From: Gonapodya sp. JEL0774
Lineage: Eukaryota > Monoblepharomycota > Monoblepharidomycetes > Monoblepharidales > Gonapodyaceae
Length of the DNA: 64,000 nt
Assembly: GCA_027604505.1 (NCBI GenBank)
Contig: JADIIX010000076.1
Location: 2,166 to 66,165, forward strand
Direction of reading: 5' to 3'
Shown here: positions 23,501 through 36,716 of the stretch, piece after piece
Position numbering within the stretch: position 1 is the stretch's first letter
How the letters are laid out: the number at the start of each line of letters is the position of its first letter
Made by a program: the position numbers and the translations under genes
Notes under the pieces: generated by a model
Seen by the model: the letters and a program-made list of their open reading frames with translations, nothing else
The model's database searches: none
What the model was told of the DNA's origin: nothing

Positions 23501-26241
23501 TCACCTCGCAGAAGTTCAGCGCCTGATAAAGAAGAAATCCGGACCTCCGAAACACCTCAGCAGCCCCAATCGGCAAGCCCACCGCGTCACCAGCAGTGTT
23601 TGCTTTCGAGCCCAACAAGAAAGTCCCCAGCACCTTCAGACCGTCGTCCGCCTCTGGGAGCTGGCGTCTCGCCATTAAGAAGGAGAGCGAGCATTGCGGC
23701 CGCCACTTTAGCTTTGCGAGCGCGCGCAACTGAGCCGTCGGAACCACTATCACCAATCCGAGAGCACTTCACTGTACCGAGCAAACCCGACTTCGCTTCG
23801 TCTGGGTCCAATTCGGAAAAGCCCATTTCAACCGATGATACGGACGTTCCCTTTTCTGAAAAGACTTTAGGTCGAATGGAAAGTGTGTTTCTCCCGTCTA
23901 ACTTCGTCTTTCGTGATGTTAATCCAAAAATATTGGAAGTCGATATGTTGACAGACGAGATGCCGGCACCTGACTCCCCAAATGACTCATTTTCGTCGGT
24001 GAGTTTTCAATATGAAGCGAAAACTCCGGTTCATTTTCTCAATCCAAGATTCCTTTAAGGATTTGGTGATCGCTCCACCTTCGACGCTGAGCCTAGATTC
24101 ATTTATGAAAATATGCAACATCAGTTTCGGCGGCCAATCAACATCCTTGATCCCAGATGTGCCAACGGTTTTATCCCCAGCAGCTGGTTGGCATCCTTCG
24201 CTGTTTTCTATTCGGCACCCTCTCACTTGATTTTCGTTTCCAGCTTTTGAATTGAAGGCAGACACACTTCAAGCGGTGTTCATTGGATCCAATGAAGTGT
24301 GCCTTCTTCATGTGAGTTCAAATTATACGTATCCTGTTCTCTTCTGATTCAATAACTCTTCCCAGAATTCCCGCGAGTTTGAGAGTAACCTTTCTCTCCT
24401 CGAAACTACTGTCCTCGATTTTAACAAGAGAGCCACCGAAGAAATGCCGTTGGTTATTTTGGATTATTTCAATGCGCCTGCAGATGAGCAGGCGAGCTTT
24501 CGAGTGAGTCCTGACGAGAAGCATGTGAACATCGACCATGTCAATCAATCATACTACTCCGAAAGACAAAAATCGAGCGCATGAAGATTTTGCAGTCCAT
24601 GTGTTACGAGACCTTCCGCCAGAAGTACCTACAAGAGTTTAACGCCTCAGTGATAACCTATCTGACTCCTAATCTCCAACTTCTCCGAGAGGTATGTAAG
24701 GCTTTCTGCACTCATCCTTCAGGATCTGACAAACTGCGCCCCTGTCCTCATCAGGAGCTCAATCTGATATCCGAGAAGCGAAGGCTCATGACAGGCCAAA
24801 TCCCCAGCTTTGTTGCGGAGAAAGATCGTCTCAGTCTCGCTTTCGAAAAGCTACGTCAGTGGTAAGTGGGAAGTGCTCATCCCTCTCTTCCCTCTTCCCT
24901 TCCCATACCATAACCGTTCAGCACCACCGAGCTCGCTCCTTCGTATGAGGCCGAGAGACTTTCTCTTGCGAAGCGTGATATGGAAGCGCGGTATGCATAA
25001 CTGAATGTTCTCCCATGTCAATTTTACATCTTGAAACCGGAACCCAGATCAAAGCCTGACGTCCTCCGAGAAAGGAAAAAAGTCTTGTTGGCACAACTTG
25101 AAGCAGCCAAGAAGGAAGGCCATCAACTCTCAACTGAGCACTCCACTCTTGTGACTGTAAGTTACGTTCTCCGAACCCCTCGAGATGCGAATTGAAACAA
25201 TTTGTTTCCAGCAAATATCCGACGCCAAAGAAAAAATGGTTGCGAAGAAAGTGCTAACCGTGAGAGAATTCACTGGTCTTCAAGGTGACTATGTATTTTT
25301 GCTTTTGCCTGCGCAATCTGATCCAAGGCAATCTTCTTTACTCTGGCAGAGGACCATCGGGTATTTGTAGCCGCAACTTCATGGGCGCCTCTTCGAGTGT
25401 GTGCCTCAAACCTAGCTCTGCGTTACGACGACGCCGTCACTTTGTCGTTTTCGCGAATGCTTTCGGAAGAAAAATTCACTGCCAACGTTGATCTTGTAAA
25501 CAGCATGGTGAGACCTTCACCCTTGAAGGGAAGTTGGGGTTCGAAGACTCGAGCAGCTTACCATTCTTTGCAGAAATCGATCAAAGCAGCATGGAACAAT
25601 CGCAAAGCTTTGGATATTCAAAAAGTGATTGTTGTTACGTACTTCTGACATGTCTGATCGCTAAGTTCACATTATATTTCTGTACACTTAGCTTGAGGGA
25701 ACCCTTCGCAACGTCGTGGCGAAATGGGACAAGGGGGTTCGCTTTGATGAAATTAGCAAGGTTAGTGCGATGGCCTTCCTCTCGATGGGAAGCAATACTG
25801 AATTGAATACTTTGTAGGTGATGGAAGATGTCAGTTACACATGGGATCGCTTGAAATTGTTCTTGAGAGATGTCACAAGTATACGTGACTTTGCGAATGT
25901 CACGTTGGAGGTTGAGCCAGACTCGCAAACTGGTGTCCCTCGACTTTCTGCTTCAGTGCTCTTCTTTGATTTGCAAGCGAGGACCCGATTCAGCCTTGTA
26001 TTTTATGCTGATGGTGATGGGGTTGTTACATATCCATTCGGCACGCTCTGTTGGTCGTTTGATTATTGCTATGGTGACGTAAGGTATGTCTATCGTCAGT
26101 GACTCTGATACACTTGTCATTGAACTGATATCAATTTTTTTCAGAGAGGAGAATGTGCGAAATATTATCGAAGTTACGCCGAATGAGTATGGGCGTATGA
26201 CTGCTGTTTGTCGGGAAGTGCGGAAGACTCTTTGTACCTGA
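20593..26241 (+). CDS. SPC105: kinetochore scaffold KNL1/Spc105/Spc7
   Basis: KNL1 is the outer-kinetochore (KMN network) scaffold that recruits PP1 and the Bub checkpoint proteins. The N-terminus has both PP1-docking motifs of the family: SILK (20781-20792) and RVSF (21059-21070, context NSRRVSFAST followed by VFNKDETF). A further KVEF at 20881-20892 also fits the RVxF pattern. The long middle is Ser/Pro-rich and disordered, with only degenerate MELT-like sites (NMTVDLTVG near 22702; SMLDDDITPEI near 21680). From about 24.5 kb it becomes coiled coil, followed by a C-terminal RWD-like module (SYTWDRLKLFLRDVTS, RLSASVLFFDLQ, GTLCWSFDYCYGDV), as in Spc7/KNL1. More than fifteen short exons; ends and family are clear but not every splice site. 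Stop at 26239-26241. Confidence 0.85.
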
Positions 26242-26407
26242 GATTGTTGGTGATCGTTCTTTGTGGAATGTTTGAGGACTCCTTGGACCAAAGTCGACGG
26301 TTCTGTATGATTAATATTATACTTTGCTATTTTGCTCATCATTGATGAACGAGAACGGTGTGAGACTGGGAAGGTGGAATATCCCAGGTACACAGGGAAG
26401 GGAACAG

Positions 26408-26561
26408 ATTAATTGATTCGAGCTCATGGCCGGACATTCGCCCTCAAACTCGACAAAATCACCTTGGAATCTTCATCTTGCTGCTTTGAAAGACGAGTTT
26501 CCAGGCCGGACTCGTGAAATCGATGCTCTAGCAAGTCTCCTCGTTGGCACACCGTCGTCAG
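26408..26561 (+). repeat. duplicated ORC5 5' segment heading the PANK gene
   Basis: Gapless copy of 6165-6318, including 18 bp of non-coding leader and the start codon. The encoded start [20 protein letters not shown] parallels MAGHSSSSSTISAWNLHLAT of ORC5, and both continue with [19 protein letters not shown]. Similarity fades after about 26561. The AAA+ Walker motifs of ORC5 were not copied. Confidence 0.9.
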
Positions 26562-29500
26562 TCCCTCTTCCGACTTCCCCCGACCAACGACAGCCAACCC
26601 CGAACCCGTCCTCTGCATCTCTTTTTGGTGTTGATAGGTATTGCTCTTCTCTGGAGTTCTGCATATCATCGGCAGCTAATCATCCGACAATCACAATTCA
26701 AGTGAAGGAGCTAAGATTGCGTCCACAAACCCTTCAAATGACGCAAAGTGAGAGAATCGGCGTTTTTCTCCCCCTTGTTGGATCACAACCAATCTGGTTT
26801 TGTCGTGACAAAGCGATATCGAGTTCCCAAAACTGTACAACGCAGATCAAATCTCACTCGACATCGGAGGATCCCTGACTAAAGTAGTTTGGTTCTCTCG
26901 TGGTGGAGAGAAAGGAGGTGGTCGACTCAATTTCAAAAGGTTTGAAACGGATGGCGCGCTTGACGAGTGCTTGGATTTCGTGGATCAGTTGCTGGACTTG
27001 GAAGGTGGCAGGAGTGAGGAAGTCTTGGGCACGGGCAGGCCTTCAAGTGAGGTGAGATTCAATTGTACTAAGGTTCAACTGATACAGATGAGCTGTGATA
27101 CTGACAGCCCCACATCTTCACAAAAAGCCTCGACATGCTAAAGTTCCTCGAAATCAGCGGGTGGGTCTTGTAGCTTTCTTCAAACTATTAAGGCTCTAAG
27201 TGTTTTAAATCACTTATGTGATTTGAAAGACAATTTTGGCAACAGGAGGAGGTGAGTCTCACGGTCATCACCAACGATGGGATCTGGATTGATATGTACC
27301 TCAATGATGCAGGCGCTTTTAAGTATAAAGCGCTTATCGAGAGTCGACTCAATGTAATAGTGCAATCAGAGGATGAGATGGAGTGTCTTCTCACGGGGCT
27401 AAACTTTTTGCTGAGAGTATGTCCCAAAAGAGCGGTAGTGCTTGGATCAGGAGTGCAATTACACCAACCATCTATTTCCACCTACAGGAAATACCTGATG
27501 AGTGCTTTTCTTATGATGAGAATCGCCCGGAGCCCATGTTTTTCGAGAGAATCACGTCGGATATCTACCCGTACCTCTTGGTTGGTTGCACGGTCTCTTC
27601 GCACTCCACGTCGAGATATGTCACATTTGCCTTGTAAATAACAGGTCAACATTGGCTCAGGCGTCAGTATTCTCAAAGTATCAGGAGAAGATCAATTTGA
27701 ACGGATATCTGGAACAAGCGTTGGTGGCGGAACACTGTGGGGTATCTTGGTAGTATTCCTTCTTCTCATCACTGAAAACGGCGCAAAATTTTCATACTGC
27801 CGCTATTGTAGTCTCTTCTGACACCAGCCCAGAAGTATGATGACATGCTCGAGTTGTCCAAGCAAGGGGACAACAAGAATGTAGATATGTGAGGTTCGTT
27901 TGGTGTTCTTCAATTGCGAGGCGAAAGGAGTTCCCTAACAATCCAATCTGATTTGGCAGGCTCGTTGGCGACATATATGGAACGTGAGAGTAGAACTCCA
28001 GAGATGCTAGTATTTTGTGACACTAAGTTTTTCCGTTCAGCGACTATTCTCGCGTCGGTCTGAAAACCACTACCATTGCTTCGAGTTTTGGGAAAGTGTG
28101 TCAGACACTGCGTAGTGTTGCTGTTCCCAAATCGCAAATAACTGAAATTCTCTACCATCAGGTGTTTAAGAAGCCGCCAGCGGAACGGAAGCTCACTAAA
28201 GCAGAAGATATCTGTCAATCATTACTTTTTATGATCAGCAACAACATTGGCCAGATAGCTTACCTCAACGCACAACTACACGGCATAGAACGCATCTTCT
28301 TTGGTGGATCGTTTATCCGCGGCCACTCACCAACTATGAACACGCTTTCGTTTGCCGTAAACTTTTGGAGTAGAGGGAAAATGAGGGCATACTTCCTTCG
28401 ACATGAAGGATATCTTGGTGCTGTTGGTGCCTTCCTCAAGCATACTCCGAAAGTGAGTTGGTTATACGTGTCTGTCCTTCAAAGTGATTGAATATTGACA
28501 GATCAGAAACGAAAAAGCGTTTGCGATCAGGCTCATTCTATGAAAACTTTACCCTCGCTGACAGGAACACCGCCGCAAGTTTGTCGGCTGTGGGCACATT
28601 GGACGTTGTTCCTAAACCGTGAGTTCGAGAGGTAGTTGATTCGACTCGCGACTCTCGACTCTCAACACATTCCATCTTTTACTTCTTTACTTCTCGACGC
28701 AGCTTGGTCTCATTTCCGCTGCTTGCGAATCCCGACACATATCAACCGGACACTATGGACTTGCCTTCCAATCCTCGCCTCACCCAAGAATGGATTGACA
28801 TACTCGAACGCAACCTGCATCAATTGGTGGAAATGGCGTTGACGTGGTCTGGGAATGCCTTTTCCGAAGATAGACAAGGAAAGGCAGAACTGTTCGAGTC
28901 GACATACCGGAATCATCTCGCTCGCCTTCGCGCTGAACCCCACGCTTACGGCACACCTTCCGTGCGCAGTCTTCTCATTCTCCGCGAGCAGTGTCTTCAT
29001 GAAATGGGGTTCTTCGACAGTGAGATCCGATGAATTTTGTGAACCTTTTTCATTTATCGAATGTTTACTTTGCAGTTTACGAACATGTTAAGAAGCAAGA
29101 ACGGGAAGCAGCGCTTGCTGCATTTGCTCGGGTGATTGAGAAAACAGACGTGATATCGGATCCCCAGGAGAGACTCACAGAGCTTATCGAAAATGTCGCT
29201 GCCGGCAACATGGTAAGTTCCATCCATACCAGTCCCTGGTCTTTGAAGCTCAACTGGTTGCCCAACATCGAATGTATTAACTCAGTTTGACTGGGGTGAG
29301 TGCGTTTCGATCTCCTTCCATGCTGAGACTGTTCGGGAGATTCTATCTTCGGAATTGCCTCAGGAAGCACCAAAATCATCGAAATGCTCAAAACTGGGGA
29401 TCTCGATTTCGATTCCGCTAAGGTAATCAAAACCGTGTGTTTTGGTGTTTATATCTTAACGATCATTTGCACCAGACGAAAGTGAAGAAATCCTCGAAGT

Positions 29501-30227
29501 GGTGGCAGGTTTCGACACTCGTTAATCGCCTTGTAAATGAACCTGCCCCCAAGAGAGTCGTGATATTCGTCGACAACAGTGGAGCAGACATAATCTTAGG
29601 AATTCTGCCTTTTGTCAGGGCCTTCATTCAAATGGATAGCTATGTTATTCTTGCGGCAAACACGTATCCTGCAGTCAATGATGTGACCGTGAGTTGAAAT
29701 CATAGGAATAATCAGATCGACCAATCACATAGATGCATACTATCACAGGTCTCAGAACTCCACGAGATACTTGCGATAGTTTCAAACGACGATAGAGTGT
29801 TGGGTGAAGCTTACCGGAATGGGAAGCTGAGATGCTTGGGTACGGGTTCTGGGGCTCCTTGCCTGGGTAAATATGGTGTCGATTCGCTCGGTGGATGAAT
29901 AACACAGTAATCCGTACCTTTTCCTTCCCGTAATCAAAAAGACTTTCGACGTATAGATAGAGATTTGGCAGAAGAGACCCTCGCTGCTGATTTTGTCATC
30001 GTGGAGGGCATGGGACGGTAAGTGAAAGTAATTTTCCTTTTCAATTGCGATTGATCAATTCTCCCTCATTGTCTAGTGCCATTCATACAAACTTAAATGC
30101 CGAGTTCACCGTAGAATCGTTGAAAATTGCGGTGTTCAAGAACCGCAGCGTGGCAGACTATGTTGGTGCGGATATGTACGATGGACTTTGTTTGTATGGT
30201 CGTGGACAAGGGAAAAAGTCACACTAG
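26426..30227 (+). CDS. pantothenate kinase fused to DUF89 phosphatase (PANK4-like), with ORC5-derived N-terminus
   Basis: The N-terminal half is a type II pantothenate kinase (first step of CoA synthesis): [20 protein letters not shown] split by an intron, [37 protein letters not shown] and [14 protein letters not shown]. The C-terminal half is a DUF89/ARMT1-type metal-dependent phosphatase, as in PANK4: [40 protein letters not shown], stop at 30225-30227. The glutamate of DEMEC and the arginine of RISGTS align with PANK3 Glu138 and Arg207. Both are lost in the inactive vertebrate PANK4, so this enzyme may be truly bifunctional. The proposed first exon (26426-26637) comes from the ORC5 duplication. 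A 176-bp intron (26638-26813) joins it in phase to [13 protein letters not shown], just before the kinase. Whether that exon is really used is unproven, and several internal splice sites are provisional. Ends 63 bp from the convergent ARMT1-type gene. Confidence 0.85.
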
Positions 30228-30290
30228 TTATGCACTGTGACAGCATGGTAATCTGCCATCCTTGTATTCCTCTTTTGTGTGGTTTATACT

Positions 30291-32153
30291 CTATTTGTCC
30301 GTTGTGCGATTGGGTAACAAGCAACTTATCATTCCGAAGTTCCCATTTATCATCCAATTTGGGTCCTGGGCGTTTAATTGTTGATCTTGACCCTTTGCGA
30401 GTCCCACAGCGACATTTGCCTTGGCGGTGCGAAGGGCAACCAAAGGGACACACACTTTGGCCGACAGAGGACCGCATGCCTGGGCAAAGGGAGTGTCTAT
30501 CGGCCACGATATGTCATAAACAAGCTTCCTGTAGTTTAAGTCACCCTTAAAAATGACCAAAGCCGATGGTGATTTTTCGCCAAAGAGCATGCTGTTCAGA
30601 AACAAAGACATTGGAAAATTGTATAAATTGTTAAAAACATCCAAGTGATTCCATTCAATCTGCACACCTGAAAAGAGCTGGATCTGCAGTTGGCAGGTGC
30701 CAATACGAGTATGGTGTGGTGAAGAATTGGGGAGACTTAAAGTCCCATGTTCCATCTTCAATCCAAGCGGTCCATGTCTTTCCCAAATTCGAGACAAAGG
30801 CACCATGGGAATCAACGAAATCTGGAGTATTATCCAGCAGCGCCTTGATACTGAGGTGAAAGTCTCTATGTGTCGTATCAGATACGAACCACGGAATTGC
30901 CTTCCCGAAAAAGCGGATGCGGGCGCACAACTTTGATGCAATCAAGAAATGGGCCAGCACCAAGTCGGTCAGTAGCTCAAATCCTGCGTTCTAGAATGCT
31001 AAGAATTCATCTCTCATTGTATGCTTTTAATCCGTTGGCTTGCACTCACGTCGAGTACGATGTCGATAACCTTTCCCTCTGCGGCCCGCACAATGGTCCA
31101 GAGAATTTGTGAGTCATTCACAATAATTCTATCTTTCATTTTTTCGAGTTGGGCATACGTGTCTTCTTGCATCAAGTGGGTACTGTTTTTGGCAACATGG
31201 AGTGACAAACTGACACAGGGCGATGATTGACAAAAACTCAAAGAAAGTTCGGAATTCAGAAGTAATCACTCGACTTGATTACCCCAGAGTGATGACTTCG
31301 TTGTAAAACCAGTGGTAGTAGTGATAACGGTCAGGAGCAGAGAAATTATCATGCAGTTCTCTTGGGGGGGCTGACCATAAGTATTTCTTGGAAGGCTGCT
31401 TCAACCGCACTTGCTTCTCCTGTTGCGGTAGACTCTACAAGAACCTCCTGTGAGTGGAAACGGGGGTAGTTCTGGGTGAGGTCAAGGCCAGGCTGACTTT
31501 TCCTGACCACTAACCAGGCGCTCTGCTAAAACAGAAAAACCTTTCCAGGAGGCCTTCAAATTTGCGTCTTTTTGGGATGCAAACGGGTCGTATGTCCCCC
31601 AGTCGAGGGCAGGATCCTCATTGCGATTCTTCGCAAATAGTTCTCGAACACGACGGTAGAGGTAGCACTCAGCTGAGCAGTGTTAGTTGCGAATTGCGTA
31701 TCATATCGGTTGCTGTTATTTCTCTCACCGAAGAGCCATGGCGCTTGAAACCATGTCCTTTGGTTTTCCTCTCCTCGCCACCAATTGGTTAGCAGCTGAT
31801 TCCAAAGCTGAACATCCGGATCTCCGTCATCTTCAATCTCGCGTAGCTTCATGTCCCTTGTGAGCTCATGTCGCAGCTTTCCAACCTCTGCAATGATCTC
31901 CTTTGCAGTTTTTGTTCGAGGATTGTTTCCATCATACTTGGAGTAATGCGAGTACAAATCGTTCACGACAGAAGTTAGGATCGCTGGCCACCGTCGGACT
32001 ATGTGTTGAAGACGAAGTGAAAAGATGTCGTCACCTTTGCAATCCTTGCAACAAGAACTTACCGGCAGAATCAAAGGGGAACGAATCGGGTGTCTTACAG
32101 TAAAGGAACGGATACGGAGGAATCACAACAGGATCAACCAGTACCGAATCCAT
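30291..32153 (-). CDS. ARMT1-type DUF89 damage-control phosphatase
   Basis: DUF89 family II/III proteins are Mn/Ni/Co-dependent phosphatases that remove damaged or surplus phosphometabolites. The human relative C6orf211/ARMT1 was also reported as a carboxyl methyltransferase. The ATG at 32153 starts MDSVLVDPVVIPPYPFLYC, with a GTAAGT donor soon after. The next exons give RRWPAILTSVVNDLY, IEDDGDPDVQLWNQLL, WFQAPWLFGE, VLAHFLIASK, GKAIPWFVSDTTHRDF, then ALVIFKGDLNYRKL with the family's FKGDLNYRKL motif, and VAVGLAKGQ near the end. Stop at 30291-30293. Length agrees with the family (about 440-470 residues). It is read towards the PANK-DUF89 fusion, so two DUF89 genes lie side by side. Confidence 0.9.
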
Positions 32154-32675
32154 TTGAAGCACGATTGAAACCAGGACTTTCGTGGTTGTCCCTGTCTCCT
32201 CCCCGCAGCGATCACTTTATTTCCACTCTGCGCAAGTGAAAAGTCTTTTGCACAATCCATGAAAACGGTTCTTCTCTTCACTCGACTTAGAAAATCACAT
32301 TATGTTACCAATTGTCTTTTGTTTGCTGATACCAGGCGGAAGAAACATGAGCGTGACAGAAGCGCTGCGACCAAAAACTTTATGAGCATCTTGACAGGAG
32401 AAGCACTATCGCGAAAATGCTCATTAGATTATGTCCAACAACAAAAATCTCAAGCTGGCCGTGGACGCCACGCGGCAGTGTCCCCAGGAAAGATTTGAGC
32501 CTTTCCCCAATTGCGAAAGGATAAATACTGGCGTTTCACGGCACAGGATCCAATTAACTACGACTGCAGACTATCAGTGGGCTCACGATAGGCATCTTCG
32601 AAAAAAGCTCAGCCTGCCGCTGAGCGCCTCTTGTTCCCCGAATTGCCGCGACCCCCTACCCCCCAATTCCAGTAC
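32154..32675. promoter_or_regulatory. divergent intergenic region, ARMT1-type / PAK kinase
   Basis: 522 bp lie between two divergent start codons. An ATG frame at 32431 begins with nearly the same codons as the PAK start at 32676 (MSNNKNL against MSNNQTL) but runs in another frame and shows nothing recognisable. The stretch probably carries both promoters and leaders, possibly with a 5' UTR intron of the kinase gene. Confidence 0.5.
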
Positions 32676-35430
<2,755 letters not shown>

Positions 35431-36716
35431 GAGAACTGATGCAGGTGTTCTGAGGTAATCGCTGGTCTGACGCACCACGTAATCGCAGGCAAAAGTCGTG
35501 AGGCTTTCCCTTTTGTAGGATCACCGGATTGAGGGAGCTGGAGGGTTGTAATTTATCCTCGACCTCCGCATGGATCAATCGCAGAATTCGTTTAGTCGTT
35601 TTACTGATGTGATGGGTAATAGAACTGTCTGTATTACATAAGTCGTTGTCGGGCGAAATCGCTACACAGTTGCACGGGGAGCCACACAAAATTAATGTCG
35701 GCCAGAATCAAACGTCATTTTCCTGTCCCCGCCCCTACTACGACACCCCACTGCAACTTGCCGCAAATGTCTATGAGAGAGAATAACAAAATGAGAATCC
35801 AATTATGTTCGACCCCCGTGAGATCATGACTTGCCCACTGATGCACATCTCCAAGTTCCGACCCTCCCCTCCCTCCTCTTCTACGGACTTTCCAATGCCA
35901 AAGTCATTCTACGCAAATGAAGCGAGCTCCGAAGCGAGAGGTCCATCCCAAAGAAGAACGACGCGAATAGTGCGACACCGGAATCAAAAAGGATGAGGTA
36001 TTTCATACAAGAGAAGCAACGTATGATATGCATCTTAGTATGGTCGTGCACTCGCCCACTTTCCGTGAATATTTTGCATATCCTGAGGATGTCCCTTTTC
36101 GTCACGAACAGTGGAGAAGTTTGCCATTTGTGTAACAGAATCCAAACCGACACCTGAATCACGATTTCGCATTCATGGTAGATCTCACATTTTCTAATGA
36201 TAAAAGATCCTTTCCTTTTTATAAACACGGATGAGTCTCCGTCAGGAACGAGAGATAGCCCACAACTAAACAGAGCAGTATTTGACCCGAATACTCATGC
36301 GTTTATGATGTCAAGATGTGCTCTTCATTATGACACGTCCAGCTCCTGTTTCGAAATCGTCGCAAGATGATGAAGCACCTCCACCACCCAGGATGTTGCC
36401 TCCTCACCTTCTGCACCACGCTCTCTGGAATCGCACACAGAACCTGAGACTGATCACCAGGATCGTGTAAGGGATGTTTCATCCGTTAGATTCTTTGGGA
36501 AGGGGGAAGCTGCTTGATGTTTTGAATTTCGCACAAGTGTCGTCACAGATGCGGAAAGCGTTATAAAATTCACACCCTGAGTCAATATCTAAAATAAAGT
36601 CGGAATTCCTGCGCAACAGGATGCCAGCACACACACTAGATCTGCACTCTTTCCACCACTGCTTCCAGGGGGGAGCCGTGCGCTGAGAACAAAGCCTTTG
36701 GGGAGGTAGGAGGAAA
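35431..36716. other. 1.3 kb intergenic, no supported gene
   Basis: Lies between the PAK stop and the start of the BRWD-like gene. Open frames here are short, on both strands, and show no motif. A/T content is higher than in the flanking exons. It presumably contains the kinase 3' UTR and the promoter of the next gene. Confidence 0.5.

Noticed and set aside
26426-26561. A second, pseudogenised ORC5
   Set aside because: Only the leader and the first 45 or so codons are present; Walker motifs and the C-terminal domain were never copied, so it is a 5' segment capture rather than a decayed full copy.
6165-26561. Assembly error explaining the two ORC5-like 5' ends
   Set aside because: The copies differ at many bases and have different flanks, which is not expected for a collapsed or misplaced read set.
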